The position numbers and the translations under genes are program-made. 64,000 nucleotides of DNA, from contig CM033401.1 in the NCBI GenBank assembly GCA_019426215.1, positions 5,709,134 to 5,773,133 of the forward strand, given 5' to 3'. The stretch comes from Buddleja alternifolia (taxonomy: Eukaryota; Streptophyta; Magnoliopsida; Lamiales; Scrophulariaceae). Each line of letters opens with the position of its first letter. Positions within the stretch are counted from its first letter, which is position 1. The notes beneath the pieces were generated by a model, which saw only the letters and a program-made list of their open reading frames with translations, did no database searches and was not told the DNA's origin. Positions 34,755-46,672 of this stretch are shown piece by piece.

Positions 34755-36300
34755 AACATCAATACGACAAGTGACCAAAGAGACGAGAAAAGCTAGAGAA
34801 AAACTTGTGCAATTGAATTATTATAGTCCACAACATCAATACGACAAGTGACCAAAAAAGACGAGAAAAGCTAGAGAAAAACTTGTGCAATTGAATTATT
34901 ATAGTCCACAGATATATATACATCAAAAAAAGGATTAAAAGTAATTGATAAAGACTGGCCTGAATATTCAATGAATGGTATCCAATTTCGACATAATTCA
35001 ATAATTGAGAACAGTATATATATATAAATATCAATAGAGGACGGTCGATGATAAATTCTTGGGATGTATTTTTGTAAAATACTTCTTGAGATGTAGATGT
35101 TGCAATTGTTAAAATAAAGGACCGAAAGAACACAAAAGAACACATAATAATATTGCACAGATATATTATGTGGTTCGTTCAAATGAGGCTAAAGACATGG
35201 GCGATGGGGAATTTCTTTTAATTACTCTATAAAAAGAAAATCCAAGTACAAAAGCGGTCAAAAATCTAATACGACAGCACTGATAATAGTTAATTAGATA
35301 AATATGAACTTTAAGTATATACATACATAAATTAAAGTCGACTAATTAAGAGCAACGATTTTGGTTGTTGCAAAAGCATTTTAGTAGTGACAATAACTTC
35401 CTTGTCAATAATGTTTTATTTTTTTTGTAGTGTTTGTCAATAATGTATCATGTTTTGTACCGTTTGTAATTATGGAAAAGATACCAAAAATTGGGCATAT
35501 CATAATTATTAGCATTTACTATTAATACATAACATCAACACGACAAGTGACCAAAAAAGGGGAGAAAAGATAGAGAAAAATTTGTGCGATTGAACTATTA
35601 TAATTCATAGATACTTATACATCAAGAAAAAGATTAAGAGTACTAGACAAAGATAGAGAAAATTTGTGCGATTGAACTATTATAATTCACAGATACTTAT
35701 ACATCAAGAAAAAGATTAAAAGTTATAGACAAAGACTGCCTGGCCTAGCGTGTTCTATAAATGGATCAAGTATCCATTGGCAATGGAAATAATTCAATTA
35801 TTTAGAAGAATATATAATAAAGGCCAATCGATGATAAATTCTTCGAAAGTCAATTTTTTGTTTTTATTTTTTGATAATTCTTTGAATGTGGATGTTGTGG
35901 TGGGGATGGGCACTGAGCCTTGCGGGACGGGTCGATTAGCACTCAATCTTTTTAACGAGTCGAGCTCGAATCAGTGGCTCAAACTTGAGTTTAGACTAGT
36001 CTTCGCCCTTGATTGCAATATTGTATGAAAAGTTCATTCAAATTAATTAGACTACAAACATGGAAAATGGGGGAAATTTTAATCACTATATAAAAAGGAA
36101 ATACAAACTACATAAACTGTCAAAATCTAATACCACAACACAGATATAGTGAATTGTATGAATATGAACTTCAAATATTTACATTATTACTGTCTACCAA
36201 GAGCAATGTTTTGAACCATAGAAGTACACTTATAACATTTAACATCCAAAAAAGAGAAGGAAAACATTAGTACATAATTTTGTCTTTTTCCAATGTTTTA
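34755..36300. repeat. Internal sub-repeats of the duplication unit
   Basis: Three diverged copies of a 0.5-0.8 kb sequence lie at about 31160-32480 (split by the solo LTR), 34755-35420 and 35535-36300. Each opens with ACGACAAGTGACCAAA and continues through AGAAAA, GATTAAAAGTA, AATTCAAT and CGATGATAAATTCTT. The same three recur in copy 2 (about 48690-49250, 49300-50800 and 51700-52440). The triplication therefore predates the large tandem duplication. No coding sequence is evident. Confidence 0.6.
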
Positions 36301-37360
36301 TTCATGCATGATTACAATAAACAGAAAGATCATAATAACTTTCTTTTATAGCTACATTAACATTGTTAATTAGCAAGCTTTTCAAGAAAGTTATTATTTC
36401 CAAATTGTTTTAAGTCTCTTAATGCTGTTAAGAAGTTGCTAAGTTGAAAATCACAGGAAAAAGCTGTAAAGCCAAAGCATTAATGGTTGCATGATTGTGT
36501 TAAAGATCAGTACCCCATCACGTAAATGAATCTTTGACCAGAACTTTTTTGAATGACATTAATTATTTCACTCAAGTCTCAATAATTCAATACTTTTAGA
36601 AGTTAAGAAAATGTATGAAATTCGCATTCGTGGGATCGAATAAAAAAGTACATGAAAAAACAACATATCTTGATTGTATGATCGACATCTAAGTTTCTAA
36701 ATAGTTGATTTTCTTCAAAAATTAGGACATTTTTGGTCAATGAACCAATCCTTAACGTGGGATGTAAAAGATTGAATAGAAAAAAGAGATTGAGCCTTTT
36801 TTTCCCCATGTTCTTCAAAACATAAAGGGTATAGCGAAAGGTGCATGGGCGAATATAACATACATAGATTTATATTAAACAAAAAAAATTGATTTAGTAA
36901 ACCATCTTGGAATTTAGAAAGGCATACAATTGTAGTGATATTTTCTTTTTTTGAAAAAAACATTGTAGGATAATTGTGTTGCGTTGCGTTGCGTTGTGGT
37001 TTTTCATAGTTCAGAATGATGATATCCGAGGATGATTTTTTTCCAGTTATATATTGGCTAGCTATATTGTAAGTCTTAATAAAGTCCTATACTCGAAACC
37101 GAAGAGTTTCCTTTTCAGAAGGTGAAGCCACCGGAAAAGGGTTCATTAGTCCCTTTATGTGTTTGGCTATTCGAATTAGGATTGTGGGAGTGTGAGGGGC
37201 GAGTTTTGGGTGAACCGCGTATAATTCTGTATTTTAAGGCTAATGTTTATTTATTTTTATTATTATTATTATTATATGTAATATCTTTGAAAGTAAAATT
37301 CGAATTGGAAATACCGTGAAAGTAAAATAAAGAATTGTATGTAATATCTTTGAAAGTATC

Positions 37361-37607
37361 ATCAGGAATCGAACCAGAGCTAGTAGATATTCAGAATTAT
37401 TTTGTTTTAGCTAGTTAATGTATATAGTTGATCTTAGGCAAATCAATTATTATGGCGAACTAGTTTGATCCTTGTTTAACGTCTATATGGATAATGCAAT
37501 GATATTACTCAAGGTTTTTCAACTCTTGCTCAAATCTTAGCAATTTTTTAGCTTCGTCTTAATTAGGTTATACGATGTTAACTCTACTAACGGAGCTGTT
37601 AAAAATA
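37361..37607. other. Spacer between the two duplicate copies
   Basis: About 250 bases not matched in the other copy separate the end of copy 1 from the start of copy 2. I see no feature in it. Confidence 0.4.
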
Positions 37608-37904
37608 ACACACATGTCACGTTGAGATCTATACAACGTGGAATATCTATAAATATCATCTCTCATTAAGCATTAAAGGACTTTTAATTTTTTGATTATA
37701 GACTTAGATGTTCATTCCCAATACATAAATTTGGGTTTCCTCGTATTAGACTATTCGACCCTAATATTGGAAGCATATTAATTAAGTGAACTATGCTTAG
37801 AGACTTCATTCTCAAGTAGGAACGTATGCCACTTGGTATCGTGTGTTGATACAAAGTGATCCAAAATGAGATATTTCTACCCGGTAATCGATCTAAATTA
37901 AAAT

Positions 37905-37935
<31 letters not shown>

Positions 37936-38472
37936 TGATGCATGTTAACACTTGATTATACAATCCAAATTCTGTGTAACACTTTATGTTTAACGTACAT
38001 CCATGTGATAATTGTATAAACAGGCGGTTACGAATGTGTGTAACAGAACGTGATACACGAACGAGTTAAAAAGTATTTAAACTGGTGGAAATTAGTTCAA
38101 ATCATGTGTGACACTCTCGTGTAATATCTCATGTTTTGACGCATAGATGTGTAACAAGTTTATACACGAGTGGAGCAAGAAAAACTTGTGTTGTGGAGAA
38201 AAATTTGAAAATCCTCTATATATTCTAGTTGCTCATGTATACACTTGTCACACATCTGTGGGCGTAACAGAAAATGTTATACGTGTTTATTATAGAGGAT
38301 TTGAACTGAGTGTAAGGAAATTATAGCACTCCGTATCTTAATACAGTTATGACTATTCATATGGTTAGATGGACACACAAATTACCATGGTTATAGCAAA
38401 ATTTAAGTATCATTTTATTTGTAGAAAAAATGTAAGTGACCAACCAAGAAAGTACAATTACAACCATTTACA

Positions 38473-39324
38473 TAACTAGTAAACAACACGAGCATTGCAC
38501 GTGAACCATGTGATCTCGCTAAAAAAATTATAAATATTGTTCAGTTTGGTAACTTTATATATTTAAAACTTAGATAATGATTTAATTGAATTCAATAAAT
38601 TATAATTATTATTTTAAAAACAAAATCTCATGAAAGTCCGAATTAATACATAAATTAATTAAGTTGATCGAAAATTAAAACCTAAATAATAATATAAATA
38701 ACTTATTTTATTTGTAAATTCATCCTTCATATGACCTTCTTTTGTTAATATTTAATTAACCGAGTGCTCTTTTTTTTTTCCTTCTCCTTGAGTTCTTTGG
38801 GTATTTGCAATTAATTCTTTATTATGACTAAAAAGTGGATGATATATGTATAATCTTTTTCTTATTATTTATTTCCTTTTTTTTTTTACCTTTCTATTTT
38901 CTAAATCAACCGTAGCATGTTCTTTCTTAAGAACATTCCATGTGTTTTGAACCTCAATTAGATTATTTGCAAAATTATAATAGGTTGGCATAGATAAAAT
39001 TTTTTTTTTTGCTTGCTTCCCCTACTGTTGAGTGTATCTTTTGATGGGTTAATATAGACAGATCAATACGGAATGGAAAGTGGAAGCAAATAGAGCGTAT
39101 TGTGATATTGGCGAACGATACTAAACTAATTAATATAGTATAGAATACAAAAAGATCCTTAAAAAAATAAAAAATATATAAATACCATGAGTTTCCACTA
39201 ATCGATACATTATAATTAAAAAAAATATTGCATTAGGTATAACATAAGCATAACATTGTTGTCATAACTAAATTCGTAATTGAAAGGAGATTATTAATAA
39301 TTATATGACCAGCTTTCGTTATAT
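38473..39324. other. Left part of the block private to copy 2
   Basis: The block begins with ACTAGTAAACAACACGAGC followed by ATTGCACGTG, a short palindromic start that recalls Helitron or other plant transposon ends. The rest is AT-rich and non-coding. I could not define matching ends for the whole 7.3-kb block. Confidence 0.3.
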
Positions 39325-39333
39325 ATGTAATAA

Positions 39334-39561
39334 GGGATAATTACACTGGACATACATGAGATATTGCGAAATTACAAAAAATATCCCCTAATTCAATAAA
39401 TTACATCTAACATCCTAGGTTTTCAAGTATTGATGTAAAAATGGATGAAAAGTGTCAAAAGACATATTTGCCCTTTTACATCTCTAAATTTACTTCAAAT
39501 ACCAATTTTAAAATTAAAATTAAAATTTTAAAAAAAGTAGTTATATATATATATATCTGTG

Positions 39562-39598
<37 letters not shown>

Positions 39599-40289
39599 TT
39601 TATCTTACAAAAGTGTGTGTGAATGTGTGTATTTCTGTGTGTGAGTGTGTGTGTGTGTGTATTGCTCTGTGTGTGTGTGTTCTATTGTGTGTGTATGTGT
39701 TGCTGTGTGTGTGTGTATTGCTCTGTGTGTGTGTGTTTTGTATTGTGTGTGTGTGTTGCTCTGTGTGGGGGGAGGGCGCGGTGGGGGTGGGAGGTGGGAG
39801 GTGGGGAAGACGATGAACAGTTCCCCACCCTTTTTTTTTTCTTTTTTTTATTTAATTAAAATACAAATTTTAAATTTATTTGTAAATTTCATAAATTGAT
39901 TTAAAGTATAAAATTTTAATTTATATAAATTATTATATAACCTAAACTATTATATATTAATTTAATTAAAAGAATAAAATGACATTTTACACATAATTTT
40001 TTTATTTTATAATTTTAATAATTTAGAATTTTTTTAATTTATTGATAATAATTCTTAATTATACATAATTATTTATATACTTTACATACACGAAAGGATT
40101 GTTCGATTTGGTCCAGAAAAAGTCAGGGGTGTTTTTGAAAATTCACCTAAAAATTTAACGGAACCCTAACAGAAGGTGCTCAATGTTAGACGGCAGAAAC
40201 GGAATGGGTGTTAGATGTAATTTATTGAATTAGGGGATGTTTTTTTGTAATTTCGCAATACCTCAGGTATGTCCAGTGTAATTATGCCT
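39334..40289. mobile_element. Mutator-like element, 956 bp, with a TG microsatellite inside
   Basis: A perfect 9-bp duplication ATGTAATAA flanks it (39325-39333 and 40290-40298). The inverted ends are about 78 bp long: both include ATAATTACACTGGACATAC, then TATTGCGAAATTACAAAA, then CCCCTAATTCAATAAATTAC. A 9-bp duplication with long inverted repeats is the Mutator signature. The interior holds (TA)n and an interrupted (TG)n at 39541-39766, whose VCVC-type open frames are meaningless, and otherwise AT-rich DNA without a transposase. Confidence 0.85.
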
Positions 40290-40298
40290 ATGTAATAA

Positions 40299-41336
40299 TA
40301 TTCATTAGATCATATCAAAAAACATATTTACAAAAACCAGGTAACAACTTCATTTTGAAAGTAACATATGAGTTACGATATTATTCGATATTATCGCTGA
40401 TAATATCCCGATATGGTTAATAATATCATTGTATCGACAATATATCACTCGATATTATTGATGGTACATATAATTTAGATAATAACAAATATCATCTAGT
40501 GTTATCGGACTGGTTAGGGCCGATCTGGATACATATCGACCAATATTTTCGGATATTGCCATATCGGCCTACGCTTTGAACCATAGAATTAAGAGCTAAA
40601 TTTCCTATTGTATTTAATAAGAATATATTCAAGTTAATGGTGAGCTTGTGTTTTCGCATTTCACTTCCCAGGAGTCCACATTTCATATGACGCTATTATA
40701 TACGAAAAAAATGATGTTTAAGGAATTTTTATCTTTCAGTGTTTTTTTAAGAAAAAATGTACTTTTGGTCCCGTAGGATAGAGGAGGTTGTAAAAGTAGT
40801 CCTGAACTTCACAGGTTGGCCAAAAAATAGTCCCATAATATGAAAATCTGCAGATTTGGTCCTACCCGTTAAATTTTTGACAAAATTTATCACATGTTAA
40901 TCACGTGACTTTTAAAATGGACCTTCTTACAAATTTCTCAAAATATTAAGGTATTTTATGAAATTTTCCTCTTTGTTCTCAAATTTTCCTTTTCTTTTTT
41001 CCTTTTTCTCATTCCTTCCCATTCTTTTTCCCCATCAAATTCTCCTTCTTCTCATTCTACTCAAGTTTTTGATACGTATACAAAACATTTTATGCTTTGA
41101 TAAAAACAAGAATAAAATGAAAAGTGGAAGACGTACTCTCCAAAAACGTCTTCTATTAAAAGAAAGTATGAAAACTACTTTTCATATTATAAAAAATTAA
41201 ACATGTGAAAACCACAGCTTGTATTCTTTCCATAATGGTTTTAAATGTTGTAATATTTTGAGAATTTTTTATTTATTTTGTATTATTTTGGTTAAAAAAA
41301 AACCCAATTATGCCCCCTTCCTTTCCAATCTTTAGT
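40299..41336. other. AT-rich stretch with TE-like sequence
   Basis: The segment at 40370-40590 is rich in CGATATT words and resembles subterminal transposon sequence. The segment at 40750-40920 contains a phrase (CTTTTGGTCCC, then TTGGTCCTACCCGTTAA) common in plant non-coding transposons. Neither has defined ends. No gene is seen. Confidence 0.3.
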
Positions 41337-41775
41337 CGTTTTAGCTATAATGTACGGATACTTCTAAATTTGGATTCGTGCAGTATCGTATTCGTATCGA
41401 ATACGATACTATGCGGATACCACTCGGATACGTATCAGATACTTTTTTGAACTATCCAAAAATTAAATGAAAGAGAAAATTTCGAATAGCGTATCTGATA
41501 CTTTCAGATGCCGTATCCTATACAAAATTTAAAGTATCTGACACGCCTTGGATATCGGACATAGTGTTTTCTGAATATTATATAATACTTTATAGGTTAA
41601 CATAGGAAAATAATAATGATTTTGTCCGTAAGATAACAAGTTAAGTAAACAAAAAGAAAATTTACAGAAGCAAAAAACTATTTTGGTTTCACTTCTTGAT
41701 ATGTATTTTCTTCTCTTACACTGCGTGAAACCTATTATTCACACTTTATCACAAAGATTTTGGATAAGAAGGACA

Positions 41776-41919
41776 TAGGCATGGCAACGGATCCGGATTG
41801 GACCTGGAACCGCCCGACGGTTCCGGTTCCGCCTGTCTCTAACTGGATCCGATTTCAGTTCTAGTTTAAACGGGTCCTAGCGGTTCCAGGCTGAACCCGG
41901 AACTGACCAGGAATCGCTC

Positions 41920-41951
<32 letters not shown>

Positions 41952-42254
41952 TTAAAAAATTAAATTTATATTTACATATGTTATGTGCTAATACATAATG
42001 AATGGTAGCTAAAATTATATTTACATCCATAGAGAATATTCCCATTCTCAGATATATTACTCTAAATAGTATTACTTGTATATTAATTATGAAATCGAGA
42101 AATGATTATTAGGTCTTATACTTGGGGCCTATTGATTTATTTTAGCCTTTTATGAAGATGCTAAATACCCTAAAAGGGTAAATAACATAGAATTGCTCAC
42201 TATTCCCTTGTAAATATTTGGGTCCTTAAATGAGATTCCAAAGGTAGCTATACA

Positions 42255-42305
<51 letters not shown>

Positions 42306-44431
42306 ATGAATCAAATACATACATTGGCATTAGGTAAAATCTAAGACCCAATCTAGGCATCTGATTCAATTTGATCCCAAGGTGTGGGTTTATCTCATTT
42401 TCCGGATTATATAAATTGTTTTAATGTTGGCAGGGGCATTTTAGTCAGCAAAACGTAACAAACTCATGCGTCCCATAACAGATTCCTGATATTGCTCCCA
42501 TAACAGATTCTGCTTCCCAATTTATTTTTATTTCTAATTATAATTCGATCTATTTATAGAAATTATCAATTTAATTACCAGAATCTGAAATCTCTTCATC
42601 ATTCATCAATTCTGCTTCCAAATTCATTTTTTTTTTCGAATCATAATTGCGAATTCTGCATTTTTTCTGCATCATTCATCGCGAATTCTGCATTTTTTTC
42701 TTCATTATCAATAATTTTTTATTACGTTTTTCATTATATCGCCTGAGTGTTTACGGAAAATATATGTTAATGATGCGCATCTGTTGAAACGTCAATATAC
42801 AGTAGATATAAGTGTGATATACAACAGTAGATATAAGTGTGATATACAACAGCACATACACTTAGTAACAGTTGATGCAAGTGATCATGCAACCAGTTTT
42901 TGTGTATATATTATACAGTACATTAATCATCAATATACAGGTTATTATATTTCATTATACAGTCCATATAACGTGATTATACATTATGGTATTAAATGCA
43001 ATACAGAAAGTCAGTTTAATAATTATACAGTCGAATGTAAGCAGGTATACAGTGAATACAATAGCGATATACTGTGCATTTTAACATGTTATACTTTTTA
43101 TGATACATTAACTAATTAAGCAATATACAGAACATTTATTGATATTATACAGCGTGTTATTCAAAAATCAAAACGCAAAATAACAGATTCTTCAAAAACA
43201 GATTATTAACAAAAACAAATAACAGATTCTGTATATTGCAAAAATCAAAGCAAATCACAATGATGTGCTTGCGAAAACATGGGAAAAAAATTCATTGTGT
43301 CAGAATGACACGAAAATCGCACAGTCATTCCGAAATGGCTGCTGAACAAGACACACTGTTAAACAGTGCTGTCTCGTGATTCTAGCTATCTGAGATCGTT
43401 TAGGGCTTCAAAATTGCGTTTTGTTAGTTTTTAAGGCTTGTAAATAGCAAATACATATCATATAAACCATTATACAACATCTTATACAGTGTGGTATTAG
43501 TGACAACACAATTAGTGATTTTTAAACCATCATACAGTAGCTTATAAACCATTATACAGTAGCTTATAAACCATTATGCAGTAGCTTATAAACCATTATA
43601 CAGTAAATACAACGGTGCTATACAGTGTGTGATTAATGATATACAATTAGTGATTTCAAACCATTATAGAGTATGTTATAACATATTATACAGTATCATA
43701 CAACTCATTATACAGTGTGTGTTTATACATCATATAATTACAATCTTATAAACCATTATACAGTAGCTTATAAACCATTATACAGTAAAATATAAGCCAA
43801 TATACAGAATCATGTAGTCATTATACAGTGAAATACAATAGTTAATAAATATTATACAATAGCTAATTAATACATTATACAATAGCTAATACACAAATAT
43901 ACAGTAGGGGAGATTGATATTTTCCGGTCGACTTTTCAGTTCGTGAAAATCTGTCATTTTCATGGCTATTTTCCGATTGTCTTCCCCAGCGATTCGAGCA
44001 GCGACTCATGCAACCCACAACGATTCGACGAGTTACCAATTCCAGAAATTCAATATTTTCAGATTTTGGGTTTGCAATCTCGATTTTTCAGAAATTTCAG
44101 AGTTTCAGAATTTTTTTCTGATAATCGAACGAAATCTGAGGTTAATACGATTCTATAAATTGATTGCGTTAATCTTGGGCTGAGACTGTGATATTGAAGT
44201 GGAGATTTACGTGGGTATCAGTTTTGAGAGATTGTAGGAGATCATGTGCCGTTATTTTTGGTAAATGGGTGATGTATAATTTTGCCATTTTGTTCATTAT
44301 ACCCCTAATCCCTATTTTCCATTTTTTCCTGTCTGTTTCTTCCTTATTTTTTGGACTGTTGGATTTAATGTATCCAATGGTGTATATTGGGTCTTAGATC
44401 TTATCTAAGAGAGGGTATGTATTAGATCTTG

Positions 44432-44470
<39 letters not shown>

Positions 44471-45096
44471 GGAGAATATGTCATTTAATGGGATATGGAA
44501 ATTTCCACCTCCAGGTTAATTTATTTCATTTCATTTAATTGGATATGGAAATTGATGTACACACCAAAAAATTGCTCTTGATTCCTAAATGAGATATATT
44601 TACATCATAGTGATGACGCTTAAATCTTTTAATGTTAATACATAAGTCACTTTAGCCCAAGTATATACCTACAGAGACTTAATGAAGAGAATTCTTTTAA
44701 CTCAAATTCGCAGTGGTTGTGAATAAATGTGAACAATAAATAATATATACATTCAGTTGCATTCATTTTTTTATTTTTTTGTTATAATATTATTTACATA
44801 CATATGGAGAACGTATAGAAGAAAAAGTAGTGAAAAAGAAGAAAAAAAATACAAAAAAAGGAAAAGAAAAGAGGCAAAACTCTAGCCCCCTCCCCCCCTC
44901 CAAAAAAAAAAAGTGTTGCGGTTCTGGTTCCGGTTCCAAACTCACGGGTACCTGCGAGTCTCACGATTCCGGTTCTCGCGGGTACCCACAAGCGGTAGTG
45001 TAAAAACAATACTCGCGGGTCTAACGGTTCCGGTTCCGGGTCCCAAAAACTTATGCGGCTCCGGTTCCGAATCCTCAAGAACCGGCCCGTTGCCAT

Positions 45097-45101
<5 letters not shown>
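41776..45101. mobile_element. Inner hAT-type element, 3.3 kb, nested
   Basis: The left end TAGGCATGGCAACGGATCCGG is about 20 bases and the right end is the complement of TGGATGGCAACGGGCCGG. Both are followed by GGTTCCGGTTCC-rich subterminal sequence, as in Ac-like hAT elements. The right flank is a TA microsatellite, which hides any target duplication. Without the (TA)n-flanked element inside it, it is about 1.1 kb and carries no transposase. It lies inside the element at 41345-45237. Confidence 0.6.
42256..44466 (+). mobile_element. (TA)n-flanked transposable element, copy B
   Basis: The body (about 42302-44436) lies between TA runs at 42256-42301 and 44437-44466. Its ends match copy A in the same orientation: the left contains TTAGGTAAAATCTAAGACC, TTTGATCCCAAGG and CATTTTAGTC; the right contains TGTTGGATTTAATGTATCC and TATTAGATCTTGACCC. 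About twenty TATACAG words occur at 42790-43910. One part (about 43529-43605) is a clean tandem array with a 22-bp period. No transposase is encoded. It is nested inside two hAT-type elements. Confidence 0.75.
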
Positions 45102-45137
<36 letters not shown>

Positions 45138-45245
45138 TATCCCCAACGTATCGTATCCTCTAATTTTAAAATTTGTTGTATTTCATATCCGTATCGTATT
45201 GTACCCGTATCCTCATATCCATATCTGTGCATCATAGCGTTTTAG

Positions 45246-45790
45246 TATATACTTATCAGGATCAAAATTATTATAAAAGAATTTAACAGGCTTGAGTGAT
45301 ATGATACACCAAATTAATTTTGGTGGTTATTTTGCATCCACATGATTTTATTTGACTCAAAATTTGCTTTATTAATATTTAATCAACAACTCGTATAAAA
45401 ACAAATGAATAATTGTATGCCTAGTCTTGTCCTACTGTAATTATACATCTTTCTTTTGTAGATATTCAAAATTGTTTTTGACTATTTTGTCATTAAAAAT
45501 TTAATTACATAGGGAGGCATATCAAAAGTTTCAACATGCATTATACTTTTAGTCTATTTATAAAATTAAAATAAAGAGGAGTGACCTAATACACTTCAAT
45601 ATCTATTTGTATTGCCATTGTAGAGTCCTAATTAAATAATATGCCTAATTGTTGTTGATATATACAATTTATTTTTATTATTTATTATTTATTATTTGAC
45701 TCTTTTGCCATTAAAAAAGTGAATTAAATGGGGATATATTACGTAAATCAAAAATTTTAAAAAACCACCTATACTTTTATAATAAATAAA
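45246..45790. other. Right part of the block private to copy 2
   Basis: AT-rich DNA with no gene or recognisable element. It runs up to the point where alignment with copy 1 resumes near 26386. Confidence 0.3.
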
Positions 45791-45890
45791 TAAATTAGAA
45801 TAGATAGATGCGTAAGTTATTCATTGATTTACTAGAATGTCCTTAAACTTGAAGATTCAGAATTAATCTTTCGGGATAAGATCAAAGGCA

Positions 45891-46019
45891 ATGGCGGAGA
45901 ATCCAAGCACAAAATTTGTTACTATGGTTATTGCAAAATTTAAGCATCACTTCCTTTGTAGGAAAATTGTAGCTTGGCCAACCAGGGAAACATTGGATTT
46001 GCAACCTGCATGTGATTGA
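45891..46019 (+). other. Small open frame in a well-conserved stretch of the duplication
   Basis: A 42-codon frame (MAENPSTKFVTMVIAKFKHH onward) starts at an ATG. The paralogous stretch at about 26480-26700 is nearly identical in sequence but has ATT at the start and a changed junction, so only copy 2 has this frame. The family is unknown. It could be a decayed first exon; there is no other support. Confidence 0.15.
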
Positions 46020-46501
46020 TTTGGTGCAAGTTCAAATCATCATTCTAAGTTGGAGTATGGCAATAATATTAGTAAGTATTAGGTGCAGAATTTGTTCACT
46101 GTTCACATCATATTATTATTTGGCTTAAATGACTTTTTTAAGGTTTGTAGTTAGGCGGTTATGGAACTATCCAACCCTAGAACATATTTAGTCATTAGTT
46201 ACATCGAATTCGCATGTTAGAACTCATCCAACAATAATAAAAGATATCTCGAGACTAGTTAAATTTAACACTAAATTAAAATACATGAATTTTTAGTGCC
46301 TCAATAAATAGCTAAATATATCCTCGTGATGAGGAGGAGGTCAATAATTTGAGTTTAAAAAACATAAAATGTTATTATTTTTAAAAAAAGAAAAACGCTG
46401 GCAGTCTAACACATGTCAACTTGTGGCCGTTGAGCCCGTGCAGTATTTGCACGGGTAGCATCGAATTAACCTCGACTTCTTGATCCTCACCAGTTTGAAA
46501 G

Positions 46502-46672
46502 GGGTGATACTTAGTGAGACCGTGAGTTGGACTCCCGGTCAATTTCAGCCACACAAAGTGTTAAAATATGCGTGGGGTCCATCAAAATATATATGTATTT
46601 TATTGTGTATTAACAATTTGTGTGGCTGAAATTGACCGGAAGTCTAACTCCCGGTCTCACTAAGTATGACCC
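46502..46672. mobile_element. 171-bp MITE with long inverted repeats
   Basis: The terminal inverted repeats are about 55 bp, starting GGGT and then ATACTTAGTGAGACC; blocks GGTCAATTTCAGCC and ACACAAA are shared. The flanking repeat is RTTTGAAAG (46493-46501 and 46673-46681, one mismatch in nine). Copy 1 has a single TTTGAAAG at the paralogous site, showing the empty state. A 9-bp duplication suggests Mutator-type mobilisation. It is nearly a perfect fold-back with a short AT loop. Confidence 0.85.

Larger units (their letters stand above)
25556..37360. repeat. Tandem segmental duplication, copy 1
   Basis: This segment aligns in the same order and orientation with 37608-53776. Matching blocks include 25556-26385 with 37608-38472; 26386-27530 with 45800-47345; 30339-31538 with 47886-49068; and 35390-37360 with 51545-53776. 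Similarity is high by eye, perhaps 85-95% in the good stretches. The left edge lies about 330 bases upstream of the P450 start, so the P450 itself is not duplicated. No intact gene is inside. Insertions private to this copy are the L1 tail, the hAT at 28216, the solo LTR at 31539 and the element at 32510. Confidence 0.85.
41345..45237. mobile_element. Outer hAT-type element, 3.9 kb, hosting a nested insertion
   Basis: A perfect 8-bp duplication CGTTTTAG flanks it (41337-41344 and 45238-45245). The inverted ends are CTATAATGTACGGATAC on the left and the complement of CTATGATGCACAGATATGG on the right. Both ends are followed by repeated GTATCGTATTCGTATC-like words. An 8-bp duplication supports the hAT superfamily. 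Without the nested element (41776-45101) it would be only about 0.57 kb and non-coding, a MITE-sized element. Confidence 0.8.

Noticed and set aside
35750..36028. 92-codon frame, with a relative at 52054-52326
   Set aside because: It is present in both duplicate copies but with shifted starts and different ends, and lies in the non-coding sub-repeat. It is more likely repeat text than a gene.
39441..39899. Several overlapping open frames made of Val-Cys repeats
   Set aside because: They are translations of a (TG)n microsatellite inside a Mutator-like element and not genes.
43460..43910. A satellite or centromeric repeat
   Set aside because: The ATTATACAGTA words are mostly irregularly spaced and confined to elements with defined ends.
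44794..45245. Open frames with Tyr-Ile repeats and GTGT-like peptides
   Set aside because: They are translations of a TA microsatellite and of the GGTTCCGGTTCC-rich end of a hAT element.
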